Positions 18,176-26,350 of a stretch of 64,000 nucleotides of DNA are shown piece after piece. How positions within the stretch are numbered: the first letter of the stretch is position 1; each line of letters starts with the position of its first letter. Source of the stretch: Antrihabitans cavernicola (GTDB taxonomy: Bacteria > Actinomycetota > Actinomycetes > Mycobacteriales > Mycobacteriaceae); the NCBI RefSeq assembly GCF_008297975.1, contig NZ_VLNY01000001.1:1-64000 (forward strand). The letters run 5' to 3'. A program made the translations under genes and the position numbers. The notes under the pieces were generated by a model that ran no database searches, was not told the origin of the DNA, and saw only the letters and a program-made list of their open reading frames with translations.

Positions 18176-18190
18176 GAGGTGATGCACCTC
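18176..18190. promoter_or_regulatory. Inverted repeat GAGGTG-ATG-CACCTC
   Basis: A perfect six-base dyad with a three-base spacer, immediately after the probable TetR operator in the divergent gap. It could be a second binding site; no assignment is possible. Confidence 0.35.
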
Positions 18191-18242
18191 ACTATACGGT
18201 TGTGCGGAATTCGTTCGATCGAAGAAGAAAGTCGGGACGCAG

Positions 18243-19319
18243 ATGACGCACCGAACACGAACTTTCGTTGGATTCACAGCCATCGCGGTTGTGATCGGCG
18301 CGTCGACTGCCGCCCTGGGTAGCGCGACCGCAACGGCTGCTCCCGCACCGACATTCACCGTGAACACCACGATCGACGAGGCTTCGACGCAACCGTTCAG
18401 CGGCCGGTGCGTCACCGCGAGTGGCGGTTGCAGCGTACGAGCCGCCATACAGGCTGCGAACGTTCGCCCGGGCAGCACCATCGCCATTCCGGCGGGCCAT
18501 TACACCCTTGCGCTGCCGCCGAATCCGTTGACCACCAACGGCCCTGTCATCGATCCGACGCGGGGCGATCTCGACATCGCAGCGCCGACGACCATCGAGG
18601 GAGCAGGGGCCGATGCCACGATCCTCGACGGCGCCGGCGTGGACCGAGTCTTCATGGTCACCGCCGTGTCCACGATCAGGGGGCTGACGGTCACCGGCGG
18701 CGTGGCGCGCGAACACGAAATTCCGTTCTACGACACCGGCGGTGGTGGCATTCTCAACAGCTCACGTCTGACGCTGGATCACGTGACCCTGTCCAACAAC
18801 ACTTCGGACTTCGCGGGTGCGATTCAGAATCTGCCGTGGTCGGACATGGTGATGACGAACAGCCTGGTCACCGGAAATCATGCGAACGAGACCGGCGGCG
18901 TTCGTTGTGACAACACCTGCGTCATCAGCCATACGACCATCACCGACAACCACGTGAGCAATCCGCACAAGTGGTACCTGGGTAGGAGTCAGGCCGGCTA
19001 CGGCGGCGGACTCGACCTTCGTGGGTTCGCGGATGTCCATGTCGACAACACCACGATCACCGGAAACTCGGCCACCGACTCGGCTGCGGGCATCTTGATC
19101 GCACCCGGGTATCTCGACTCGTTGAGCAACCAACGCGATCCGAAGTTGGCCCATCTCTACATTCGCGATTCGGTGGTTGCGAACAACAAGGTCGCGGGCG
19201 CTTCCGGTAACTGCGGCATCGCGTTTGCGGGCATTGTCAGTCAAGGCGGAAACAAGACAGATGACGCCACCTGCGGGTTCGCCGGAGTGGGCGACGTGAC
19301 CGGACCTGTCCCCAACTAG
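18243..19319 (+). CDS. Secreted right-handed beta-helix protein (CSLREA-type)
   Basis: A 358-residue secreted protein. A signal peptide (VGFTAIAVVIGASTAALGSA, then ATAAPAPTF) leads into FTVNTTIDE and CSVRAAIQAAN, the CSLREA-like motif that starts many bacterial beta-helix surface proteins. Asn/Thr-rich coils follow (LDHVTLSNNTSDFAGAI, TNSLVTGNHANETGGV, VDNTTITGNSATDSAAGI). Polysaccharide binding or cleavage is common in this fold, but no catalytic residues can be named. There is no anchor at the C-terminus, so it is probably released. Confidence 0.75.
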   Translation: MTHRTRTFVGFTAIAVVIGASTAALGSATATAAPAPTFTVNTTIDEASTQPFSGRCVTASGGCSVRAAIQAANVRPGSTIAIPAGHYTLALPPNPLTTNGPVIDPTRGDLDIAAPTTIEGAGADATILDGAGVDRVFMVTAVSTIRGLTVTGGVAREHEIPFYDTGGGGILNSSRLTLDHVTLSNNTSDFAGAIQNLPWSDMVMTNSLVTGNHANETGGVRCDNTCVISHTTITDNHVSNPHKWYLGRSQAGYGGGLDLRGFADVHVDNTTITGNSATDSAAGILIAPGYLDSLSNQRDPKLAHLYIRDSVVANNKVAGASGNCGIAFAGIVSQGGNKTDDATCGFAGVGDVTGPVPN

Positions 19320-19336
19320 CAGAAGGTCGAAAAACC

Positions 19337-19441
19337 ATGGGAGTACTGAACTTCGGCGATTGGCTTACCACCCTGCTCAGCTGGGGCGCGTCCGCGTCAG
19401 GGCTCGCAGTGACCGGATCCAGTACGGGATCCGGTTCCTAG
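19337..19441 (+). CDS. Small ORF, 34 residues
   Basis: An ATG 11 bases after a good AGAAGG site opens a 34-codon frame starting MGVLNFGDWLTTLLSWGASA and ending in a Gly/Ser/Thr-rich tail. It begins 17 bases after the beta-helix stop and is probably co-transcribed. The N-terminal half could form a short amphipathic or membrane helix. There is no known homologue; spacing and ribosome site are the only support. Confidence 0.45.
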   Translation: MGVLNFGDWLTTLLSWGASASGLAVTGSSTGSGS

Positions 19442-19447
19442 CACCTC

Positions 19448-20194
19448 CTATTGCGCGGTCACGCGCGCGATGGCCATCGTGTCGTCGCCGGACACGAACC
19501 ATGCACTGAGACCGTCGCTTTCGTCGCGCGAACGGATGTTGATGGTCGAACCGGGTTCGATCGGCTTCATGTACTCGAGCACTGCCCGAAACGGCGCCGC
19601 ATGGAGATCGGTTTTGACGCGCACCAGGTCCTCGATCGGCTGCCAATAGATCGAGTTGGTCAGGTGCTGCAGCGGGTCGATGTCGCTGCCGCGCAACACG
19701 AACGGCACGTCCGCGATGTCGGCGGGAGCGTCTTCGGTCAACAACCGCTTCCACTTGAGCCGGTGATCGGTGGCCGTGTCGGCCATCGGCGCCATGAACT
19801 CTTCTTCGATTCGCGACGGCATTCCGCTGTCCGGATTGATGTTGATCCAGAACGCCTCGGTGTCGATCAGGCCGCCGTTGTCCGATTCGATCCGAACACG
19901 CATGTTGCACCAGCGACTCGACAATCCGGAGCACCAGCGCGTCAGCTGAACTGTGCTCGGCCACACGATCGGTCGAACGACATCGATGACCGTTCGCCGA
20001 ACGATCCACAGCGGATGCGCTTCGCTGGCACCGTTTGCATCGAGGTTGTCGAAGCCGATGTCTTGCAGGTACCTGGCTACGCCGTCGAGTCTGAGATTTC
20101 GTTCCGGATCCACATCGGCACTTCGGACCGGCCACGATGTTGTGAAGATCGCCCCTGGAACCTGCACTGTCTCTGGCGGTTCAGGCAGCGGCAT
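19448..20194 (-). CDS. Acyl-ACP thioesterase-like double-hotdog protein
   Basis: About 248 residues with two hotdog halves: SADVDPERNLRLDGVARYLQ in the first and VLRGSDIDPLQHLTNSIYW in the second. The D-x-x-H-x-N-N/S pattern resembles acyl-ACP thioesterases of the FatA/Rv2001 type, which release fatty acids from ACP or CoA. The ATG at 20194 follows GAGGAGAAG and fits better than the upstream codon at 20233. It stands alone, convergent with the secretome block. Confidence 0.72.
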   Translation of the reverse strand: MPLPEPPETVQVPGAIFTTSWPVRSADVDPERNLRLDGVARYLQDIGFDNLDANGASEAHPLWIVRRTVIDVVRPIVWPSTVQLTRWCSGLSSRWCNMRVRIESDNGGLIDTEAFWININPDSGMPSRIEEEFMAPMADTATDHRLKWKRLLTEDAPADIADVPFVLRGSDIDPLQHLTNSIYWQPIEDLVRVKTDLHAAPFRAVLEYMKPIEPGSTINIRSRDESDGLSAWFVSGDDTMAIARVTAQ

Positions 20195-20294
20195 TCGAAC
20201 TTCTCCTCGCGTAGCAAAACGACATTCGAGCATGCGAACGACCCCGAATGCTACCGGTAGCCCACCGTCGACGGCCGATATGGTCAGCGCGAAG

Positions 20295-21614
20295 TCAGGC
20301 TGCTTCGTAGAGGACGGTTCTGACCCATCGTTCGGCGGGCATGTAGATATCGAGTGGTGTCGGTGTCGGTGGTGCAGTCGAGGTGTACTCGTGCCCGGTC
20401 GGGATGGTGAATCGGTAGGAATGGCGTTCGCCCGGTTTCTGTGTCACCGGTTGCGACTGCCACCCTGCGCCTTGCTTCGCATGATTACACGCCTCGCACA
20501 ACCCGGCCCCATTGTCGGCGGTGGTCGGTCCACCCGCCTGATGTTCGACGATGTGATCACGATGCCGGATCGGCGCATCACACCACGGTGCCCGGCAGTA
20601 CCGGTCCCGAACATCGATGAACCGCGCCAATCCCGGTGGGAAACACCGCGACACCGATTCCATGGTCGTCAACGCACCCGTCGTCGGGTTGGCATACACC
20701 CTGCGTAATTCGAGGTTGTTGCGGTCCTTGACCCAATGCCGGGCCAACCCCGCCGGAATCGGCCCGTAACCCTCGACGTGGGCAGCATCGGTCCCGTCCG
20801 CGAAGAGTGATTCGTCGGAGATCACCAAGTTCACCGTGATCGGCGGACCCACCACCGCGCTGATCCCGGTGACCCGTTCCACCAACAGATCCGCCATGAT
20901 TTGCGACCTGGTCCGCTCGTCCCCGCCGGCCCGGAGACTGTCTGCATCCCGACCCAGGATCGCTTGGATCGCGACCGCCTGATCGACCGGGAGCAGGGCG
21001 TTGACGTAGGCCATGGTGTCGTGGGCAGGCCTGGTCGTGACCCGCCGATCACCGACAGCTTTGCTGGCCCGCTTCACCATCGCCTCGGCATCACGCCGGG
21101 CCGCATGCTCCCGCACTGTCGCCGTCAACGCCCGGTCACCCAACCCGTCGAGCGTGGTCGGGTCGGCGCAGAGTTCGGCATCGATCCCGGTGCGGTCCTC
21201 ACGGTCCAAACACGCGGTTTCGCGGACCAGGATCGTGGCCCGCCATTCGTTGAGCAACCCCCGCTCCAACAACGCCAACGTGTGCGGCATGTCCACCATC
21301 GCCTGGGCAAACCCCAGATGCTGACTGCCACGATGCGGTGAATCACGCCGTGCCAACGCGATTTCCGACGAGATTCCGCGGTTGCGTCGATACTTGGGAA
21401 CTCCCGCCGCCGCACGCAAGGCGATCCGAGATGCCTCGAAATCCGCCGCCGTCTTCGCTTGCGCCGCCACACACGCCGCTTTCACATCCTCGAGCGCCCG
21501 CAACAGATCGATCCGTGCACCATCGTCGACATCACCACCCACACCCGCTAACCACCCGACCAACGCAGCAACCCCCGCCGCGTCAGCCTCCTCAACCACC
21601 CCTGTATCGAACAT
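20295..21614 (-). CDS. DUF222/HNH endonuclease (13E12 repeat family)
   Basis: About 439 residues with an N-terminal DUF222 helical region and a C-terminal HNH nuclease motif: DRYCRAPWCDAPIRHRDHIV, then GPTTADNGAGLCEACNHAKQ, with its paired cysteines and histidines. This is the REP13E12 type that is repeated in many mycobacterial and rhodococcal genomes and behaves like a mobile gene; its biological role is not established. The ATG at 21614 is chosen because coding character begins there. A 24-base inverted repeat lies just upstream. Confidence 0.85.
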   Translation of the reverse strand: MFDTGVVEEADAAGVAALVGWLAGVGGDVDDGARIDLLRALEDVKAACVAAQAKTAADFEASRIALRAAAGVPKYRRNRGISSEIALARRDSPHRGSQHLGFAQAMVDMPHTLALLERGLLNEWRATILVRETACLDREDRTGIDAELCADPTTLDGLGDRALTATVREHAARRDAEAMVKRASKAVGDRRVTTRPAHDTMAYVNALLPVDQAVAIQAILGRDADSLRAGGDERTRSQIMADLLVERVTGISAVVGPPITVNLVISDESLFADGTDAAHVEGYGPIPAGLARHWVKDRNNLELRRVYANPTTGALTTMESVSRCFPPGLARFIDVRDRYCRAPWCDAPIRHRDHIVEHQAGGPTTADNGAGLCEACNHAKQGAGWQSQPVTQKPGERHSYRFTIPTGHEYTSTAPPTPTPLDIYMPAERWVRTVLYEAA

Positions 21615-21655
21615 GTATTCGAGACTACTCCGGGTGTCCGACACACTTTGTGATG

Positions 21656-21738
21656 TCTCAGGACATGGGTGACAGTTCTTCATCAAGACATCTACGTCAC
21701 CGGTGTCTCGACACAGAACTGTCACCGATGTCCTGAGA
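21656..21738. repeat. 24-bp inverted repeat upstream of the HNH gene
   Basis: Left arm 21656-21679 and right arm 21715-21738 are complementary over 24 bases with a single mismatch (AGAACTGTCACC...ATGTCCTGAGA read on the right arm), separated by 35 bases. GTCCGACACACT also occurs as a direct repeat outside both arms. The structure lies between the HNH gene and the HbpS-like gene. It could be an end of a mobile element, an attenuator hairpin or a binding site. Confidence 0.6.
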
Positions 21739-21783
21739 GGTGACACGGTCCGACACACTCCGGCGATCGTCGACGGAGTCGAT

Positions 21784-22191
21784 TCAGGTCGTTTCGAGAC
21801 CGAGCCCAACGTCGGCACACTCGTCGTCCTGTTCCGGGGTGCTTCCGCTGACCGAGATCGCGCCGACGACGACATCGCCGTGCTTGATCAGCCGAGAGCC
21901 GGCGCCGGCAATGATGGGCGCTCCTGCTATTTGATCGATCTGCGTAAACACGGCAGGCCACGCCTGCTGCATCGCCATCAGGTCAGCGCCGTCGCGGTGG
22001 AACAGCGCGCAGCTCGACGCCTTGGCCGGAGCAACCCGAGCCGACAAGGGCGATGCCCCGTCCATACGATCGAGAGCCCGCAAGTGCCCACCGCCGTCGA
22101 CAATCGCGACGGTGACCAGGGCGCCGAGGGTTTCGGCGTGCTCGCGCACCCGGAGGCTGATAGCGCCTGCTTCGTTCAGAGTTAGTGACAT
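21784..22191 (-). CDS. GlcG/HbpS-type heme-degrading domain protein
   Basis: A 135-residue single-domain protein of the GlcG/HbpS (DUF336) family: VTVAIVDGGGHLRALDRMDG, PAKASSCALF and VVGAISVSGSTPEQDDECA are hallmarks. Members bind small ligands, heme in HbpS, or accompany glycol/propanediol catabolism; there is no signal peptide here. It is divergent from a MarR gene, and the shared gap holds matching palindromes, so it is the likely target of that regulator. Confidence 0.8.
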   Translation of the reverse strand: MSLTLNEAGAISLRVREHAETLGALVTVAIVDGGGHLRALDRMDGASPLSARVAPAKASSCALFHRDGADLMAMQQAWPAVFTQIDQIAGAPIIAGAGSRLIKHGDVVVGAISVSGSTPEQDDECADVGLGLETT

Positions 22192-22205
22192 CTCCCTGCC
22201 TTAAT

Positions 22206-22263
22206 CCTTGGGTCAACCAAGCTTGGTCAGCCCAAGGATAGCGCAATCGGTTGGTTCGACCAA
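22206..22263. promoter_or_regulatory. MarR-type operator cluster (TTGGT/ACCAA boxes)
   Basis: A 32-base dyad (22206-22237) has arms CCTTGGG-N3-ACCAAG and CTTGGT-N3-CCCAAGG. A perfect TTGGT-TCG-ACCAA palindrome follows at 22251-22263. Both lie between the HbpS-like gene and marR, overlapping the expected promoters, and would serve the MarR protein encoded next door. Confidence 0.65.
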
Positions 22264-22284
22264 GGGATTGGCTAGAATTCCGCC

Positions 22285-22713
22285 ATGGAGACGGATGCCT
22301 CGACCCGATTGCGCAACAAGCCCAGCTGGCTGATCAACAAAGCGTCGGCAAGAGCCCACCAGCTCGTCGCAGAAGCGATGGGCGCAGCGAATGCGCACGC
22401 CTACCACTTCGCGATCCTCGCCACCGTGGAGGAGTTCGGCCCGAGCAGTCAGGTGCAGATCGGCCAGCGGTGTGGAATCGACCAAAGCGATACGCACTCC
22501 ATGGTGATCGAACTGGCGGCGCAAGGTCACGTGGACCGTGCGCCTGACCCCGCTGACCGCCGTCGCAACTTGATCACGCTGACCGCCGCCGGGCGGCACC
22601 GACTCGATGAGTTGGACGCCGCCCTGAGCGACGTTCAGGACAACCTGTGCAAGGCGCTATCGACAGCCGATCGGAACATCCTCACCGCTCTGCTGACCCG
22701 AATTCTCAGCTAG
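22285..22713 (+). CDS. MarR-family transcriptional regulator
   Basis: A 142-residue winged-helix regulator. The core reads SSQVQIGQRCGIDQSDTHSM (recognition helix) followed by ELAAQGHVDRAPDPADRRRN (wing with the conserved D-x-R motif), flanked by dimerisation helices. It is divergent from the HbpS-like gene and convergent with an MFS exporter. It probably represses itself and the HbpS-like gene through the palindromes in the shared gap. Confidence 0.88.
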   Translation: METDASTRLRNKPSWLINKASARAHQLVAEAMGAANAHAYHFAILATVEEFGPSSQVQIGQRCGIDQSDTHSMVIELAAQGHVDRAPDPADRRRNLITLTAAGRHRLDELDAALSDVQDNLCKALSTADRNILTALLTRILS

Positions 22714-22739
22714 GGCAACGTGAATGCCCAAGCTGCGAC

Positions 22740-24422
22740 CTACCGACTCTTCTCCGCCTCAGCAGCATCATCGTTCGCCCTGGATGCGATACCGCCGCTG
22801 AGCCGCAGCGGCACTTCCTTCCAGAACAACACGAGGACAAGGGCAATCAAGGCGATCGCCGTGACGGCAAGGAACACCGTCGACATCGAGTCGGCGAAAC
22901 CGACCTTCAACGGATGCGCCAGCGCCGGGCTCAGCTTTTGGATCACCGAACTGTCGCTCAGCACACTGCCTGCCGCTGACACATCGTGATTCGCAAGCCC
23001 GGTTGCCAATGCCGCGTCGGCCGGATTGCTACTGTGCACGCCCAGCGCTACGGCCTGCTGGAACACCGGATCCTTTGCCGCTGATTGCAATTCGTTGCCG
23101 ATGTTCGGCGTCAACTGCGAGAACAGGATCGAGAGGAACACCGCTACACCAAGCGTGCCGCCGATCTGCCGGAAGAACGTGGCAGCCGCGGTCGACACAC
23201 CCATGTCCTTGGGAGGCAACGCATTCTGCAGCGCCAAGGTGAGCGGCTGCATCAGGTTGCCCAAACCGAAGCCGGTGATCAGCATGAACAACATGGTCAG
23301 CAAAAGCGGAGTATCGACGGCGACGAAGTGCAGAAGGAAAAGTCCTAGCGTCAGCATCGTCGCGCCGATCAAGGGGAACGCGCGATAGCGACCGGTGCGC
23401 GAGATCAGCTGACCGGACACGATCGACCCCGACATCAAACCCAGCACCAACGGCAGCATCTGCAGGCCCGCCATCGTGGGACTGGCACCGCGAACCACCT
23501 GCAGGTACTGCGGCACCAACGAGATGCCACCGAACATCGCCGCGCCGACCACGATCGAAATGACAACGCCCAGAGCGAAAGTCGTGTTCTTGAACATTCG
23601 CAGCGGAATCAGCGCAGCATCCTTCAGCTTTGCCTCGATGCCGATGAAGCCGAGAACGCCGACCACACCGATCACGTAGCAAAGAATGGCTCTGCCACTC
23701 CCCCAACCCCATTCGCGCCCTTGCTCGGCGACGATGAGGATCGGGACTATGCCGATCGCGAGAACCAGCGCACCCCACCAGTCGACGCGCACCCGCGACT
23801 TCTGCACCTTCGGCAGGTGCAGTACCCGGTAGACGACCACCAGCGCAAACAGCCCGATCGGAATGTTCACCAAGAACACCCAGCGCCAGCCGGAGATGCC
23901 GAGAATGGTCGACTGACCCGCGAACAGGCCGCCCAGAACAGGTCCGATCACGCTCGATGTTCCGAACACGGCCAAGAAGTAACCCTGATACTTCGCACGT
24001 TCGCGCGGCCCGAGGATGTCCCCGAGAATCGTCAGCGCCAACGACATCAAACCACCGGCACCGGCGCCCTGGAACGCGCGGAACGCAGCGAGCATGTACA
24101 TAGAATTCGCGACCGTACACAGCAGCGAGCCGACGACGAAGATCGTGATCGCCGCCATGAAAAATGGCTTGCGCCCGTACATGTCGGACAACTTGCCGTA
24201 GAGCGGTGTCGCCAACGTCGCGGTGATCAGATACGCGGTGGTCACCCACGCCTGCAGCGAATAGCCGTTCAGTTCGTCGGCAATCGTGCGGATCGCAGTG
24301 GACACGATGGTCTGATCCAACGCCGCCATCAGCATGCCCAACATCAGGCCGCTGAGGATCGTCAGGATCTGGCGGTGAGTGAATCCGGCAGGCGATTCCT
24401 CGACTGTTTCTTGTGCGGTCAC
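22740..24422 (-). CDS. MFS multidrug exporter, DHA2 (14-helix) family
   Basis: A 560-residue inner-membrane drug:proton antiporter of the EmrB/QacA type. It shows ALDQTIVSTAIRTIADEL in helix 1, YGKLSDMYGRKP (motif A) and FGTSSVIGPVLGGLFAG (motif C), with about 14 hydrophobic segments. The GTG start overlaps the upstream marR stop (GTGA), and GGAGGT lies 12 bases before it. The coupling implies that the MarR protein controls this exporter. Confidence 0.9.
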   Translation of the reverse strand: MTAQETVEESPAGFTHRQILTILSGLMLGMLMAALDQTIVSTAIRTIADELNGYSLQAWVTTAYLITATLATPLYGKLSDMYGRKPFFMAAITIFVVGSLLCTVANSMYMLAAFRAFQGAGAGGLMSLALTILGDILGPRERAKYQGYFLAVFGTSSVIGPVLGGLFAGQSTILGISGWRWVFLVNIPIGLFALVVVYRVLHLPKVQKSRVRVDWWGALVLAIGIVPILIVAEQGREWGWGSGRAILCYVIGVVGVLGFIGIEAKLKDAALIPLRMFKNTTFALGVVISIVVGAAMFGGISLVPQYLQVVRGASPTMAGLQMLPLVLGLMSGSIVSGQLISRTGRYRAFPLIGATMLTLGLFLLHFVAVDTPLLLTMLFMLITGFGLGNLMQPLTLALQNALPPKDMGVSTAAATFFRQIGGTLGVAVFLSILFSQLTPNIGNELQSAAKDPVFQQAVALGVHSSNPADAALATGLANHDVSAAGSVLSDSSVIQKLSPALAHPLKVGFADSMSTVFLAVTAIALIALVLVLFWKEVPLRLSGGIASRANDDAAEAEKSR

Positions 24423-24931
24423 GTTGTGACACCTCCTTTATCGGATCGCGCTGCGGTTTCGTGGCGGACCGCGGCGACCATGTCCGGTCGACATTTCTCG
24501 TAGTCACCGATGAATCTGTCGAGCAATCGGATCAGCTCGGCACAGTCCGACGCAGGCCACTTGGCGATGACGCGACCGAGGTTGGCATTGCGTCGGTTGC
24601 GTACGTGGTCGGCCATCTCGCGTCCCGTGGCGGTGATCGCAAGTACGCTCGCCCGCCCGTCCGACGGATCCGCGAGCCGCTCGACCAGCTTGCGATCCAC
24701 TAATTGCGCGACCTGCCTACTCACCGTCGACGGATCCGAGAACAGCGATTCGGCGAGAGCACCCGAGCGCATGGGTCCGTCGGCGATCAGATGAAACAGG
24801 CTGGCGTAAGCGGCCGGTTCCAGGTCGCCCTTGGCGTACGCCGCAATCTGCGCCACCGTTCGATCGCGCATCCGTTGCAGCTTGACCAGCCGTTCGCTGA
24901 TCTGGTCGGCAAACTCCTCGGTACCACTCAC
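24419..24931 (-). CDS. MarR-family regulator of the adjacent exporter
   Basis: A 170-residue MarR protein: MRSGALAESLFSDPSTVSRQ recognition region, then LVERLADPSDGRASVLAITA wing. It is the first gene of a two-gene unit with the DHA2 exporter, which it overlaps by four bases. A 30-base dyad lies just upstream of its start, so autoregulation of the operon in response to an exported compound is the natural model. Confidence 0.88.
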   Translation of the reverse strand: MSGTEEFADQISERLVKLQRMRDRTVAQIAAYAKGDLEPAAYASLFHLIADGPMRSGALAESLFSDPSTVSRQVAQLVDRKLVERLADPSDGRASVLAITATGREMADHVRNRRNANLGRVIAKWPASDCAELIRLLDRFIGDYEKCRPDMVAAVRHETAARSDKGGVTT

Positions 24932-24943
24932 AACATTCCTTGC

Positions 24944-24973
24944 TTGCAGTATTCAACTAGTTGCAAGATGCAA
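24944..24973. promoter_or_regulatory. 30-bp dyad, probable MarR operator
   Basis: A perfect CAACTAGTTG core (24954-24963) is flanked at equal distance by TTGCA and TGCAA. It begins 13 bases upstream of the marR start codon, in an AT-richer stretch. Confidence 0.6.
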
Positions 24974-25017
24974 TTATGTGCGTGGGCGACCCCGTAGGGC
25001 AACCGATATATGAGGCT

Positions 25018-25839
25018 TTACTCTCCCTTGAAGTCGGGCTCCCGCTTCTCGAAGACAGAGCTGACGGCTTCGGTGAGGTCGTGCGACGGCAGGAAAGCCG
25101 CGTTCCATGCAGCGACGTAGCGGAGGTTGTCGGCGACGACGGTTCGACGTTCCTCGCCCAGGACATCCTTCGTTCCCTGCACAACCAGTGGCGGATTGTT
25201 CGCGATCTCACGGGCAGTGGCGTGAGCGGCGGCAAGTACCGCATCGGCGTCGTCGAACACGTCGTTGACCAGCCCGATCTTCTCGGCGCGCGCTGCATCG
25301 ATGTCCTTGGCCGTCAACGCGAGCTCACGCAGATGACCGTCTCCGATGATCGCAGGCAGCCGCTGCAGCGAGCCCATGTCGGCGACGATCGCGACCTTGA
25401 CCTCGCGAATACTGAACTTCGCGTCGGCGCTCGCGTACCGAATATCGACGGCAGCGATCAGATCCACACCGCCGCCGATGCACCACCCCTGGACAGCGGC
25501 GATCACCGGCTTGCGGCAATCGGCGACAGCAGTGATGGACGCCTGCATGGTCTTGACGGTGTTGTGAAAATCGGTGCGCGGCGCTGCGAGCGCCTTGTCG
25601 GCCAGCAGCGGACCGAAGAGGTGACTCATCGCGCCGAGATCGAGACCGTAGGAGAAGTTCTTGCCAGAGCCGGCGAGGACAACGGCCCGCACGTCGGGGT
25701 CGGCGTCGAGCTCGGTGAAGATCTCCGGCAGTTCGCGCCAGAAGTCCGGGCCCATCGCGTTGCCCTTGTTCGGTCCGATCAGGGTGACCTGCGCAACATG
25801 GTTCTCGGTCTCGACGGTGAACGCTTTCCAGTCAGTCAT
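25018..25839 (-). CDS. Enoyl-CoA hydratase/isomerase (crotonase family)
   Basis: A 273-residue crotonase-fold protein. The oxyanion-hole segments are visible: GSGKNFSYGLDLGAM (first) and GWCIGGGVDLIAAVDIRYAS (second), followed by REVKVAIVADMGSLQRLP. The aspartate in VADMGS and the residue pattern resemble delta(3,5),delta(2,4)-dienoyl-CoA isomerases (ECH1 group), so isomerase activity in oxidation of unsaturated fatty acids is more likely than simple hydration. It is a single gene with no operon partners. Confidence 0.85.
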   Translation of the reverse strand: MTDWKAFTVETENHVAQVTLIGPNKGNAMGPDFWRELPEIFTELDADPDVRAVVLAGSGKNFSYGLDLGAMSHLFGPLLADKALAAPRTDFHNTVKTMQASITAVADCRKPVIAAVQGWCIGGGVDLIAAVDIRYASADAKFSIREVKVAIVADMGSLQRLPAIIGDGHLRELALTAKDIDAARAEKIGLVNDVFDDADAVLAAAHATAREIANNPPLVVQGTKDVLGEERRTVVADNLRYVAAWNAAFLPSHDLTEAVSSVFEKREPDFKGE

Positions 25840-25981
25840 GTCAGCAGCCTAACCAGCCGCATCCGGCCTCGATACGGCACTGTTAAAGGTATGCAAATTC
25901 CCCGGTCAGAGCTGGTATCGGAGCGGGTGACCAGCAGACTATGAAAGGGTCGTAGTCAAGCAATCACCATCGGAGGTCAAG

Positions 25982-26314
25982 ATGTTGATGCACCAGGGAA
26001 TCGGATTGGACCGTTTCAACGCCCTACCGCGCACCCACGCGCGGCATGCGTTGTTCGAGTGTTGTTGCTCGGTCGTGTGGGCGGACAAGCTCGCAGACGC
26101 CCGACCGTACGACTCCTACGCCACGTTGTTCACGCACGCTGATTCCGAACTGTCCGCGCTCTCGGATACCGATATCGACACCGTGATGCAGGGCTACCGG
26201 AACCTGATCGACGATCACGCCGAACGCAAAGCCTGCTACGACGAACTCGCAAGAATCAACAGGATTCGAATCAAGCGGATGCTCGGCCCAGAAGAGGGCT
26301 ACCCGGACTACTGA
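25982..26314 (+). CDS. Shortened OHCU decarboxylase-like protein (UraD homologue)
   Basis: About 110 residues. The N-terminal half (GLDRFNALPRTHARHALFEC, then SVVWADKLADARPYDSYATL) matches the start of OHCU decarboxylases of the purine-catabolic urate pathway. Where the family has its HPRIG catalytic segment, this protein goes straight into an Asn/Asp/Arg-containing helix (YDELARINRIRIKRMLGP). With about 110 residues instead of about 165, catalysis is doubtful. GGAGGT lies 4 bases before the first ATG and 10 before the second (25988), which may be the true start. No urate-pathway gene is nearby. Confidence 0.6.
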   Translation: MLMHQGIGLDRFNALPRTHARHALFECCCSVVWADKLADARPYDSYATLFTHADSELSALSDTDIDTVMQGYRNLIDDHAERKACYDELARINRIRIKRMLGPEEGYPDY

Positions 26315-26350
26315 CGCGACGGGGTCCCGCAATCGCCATAAACTGGGGAC

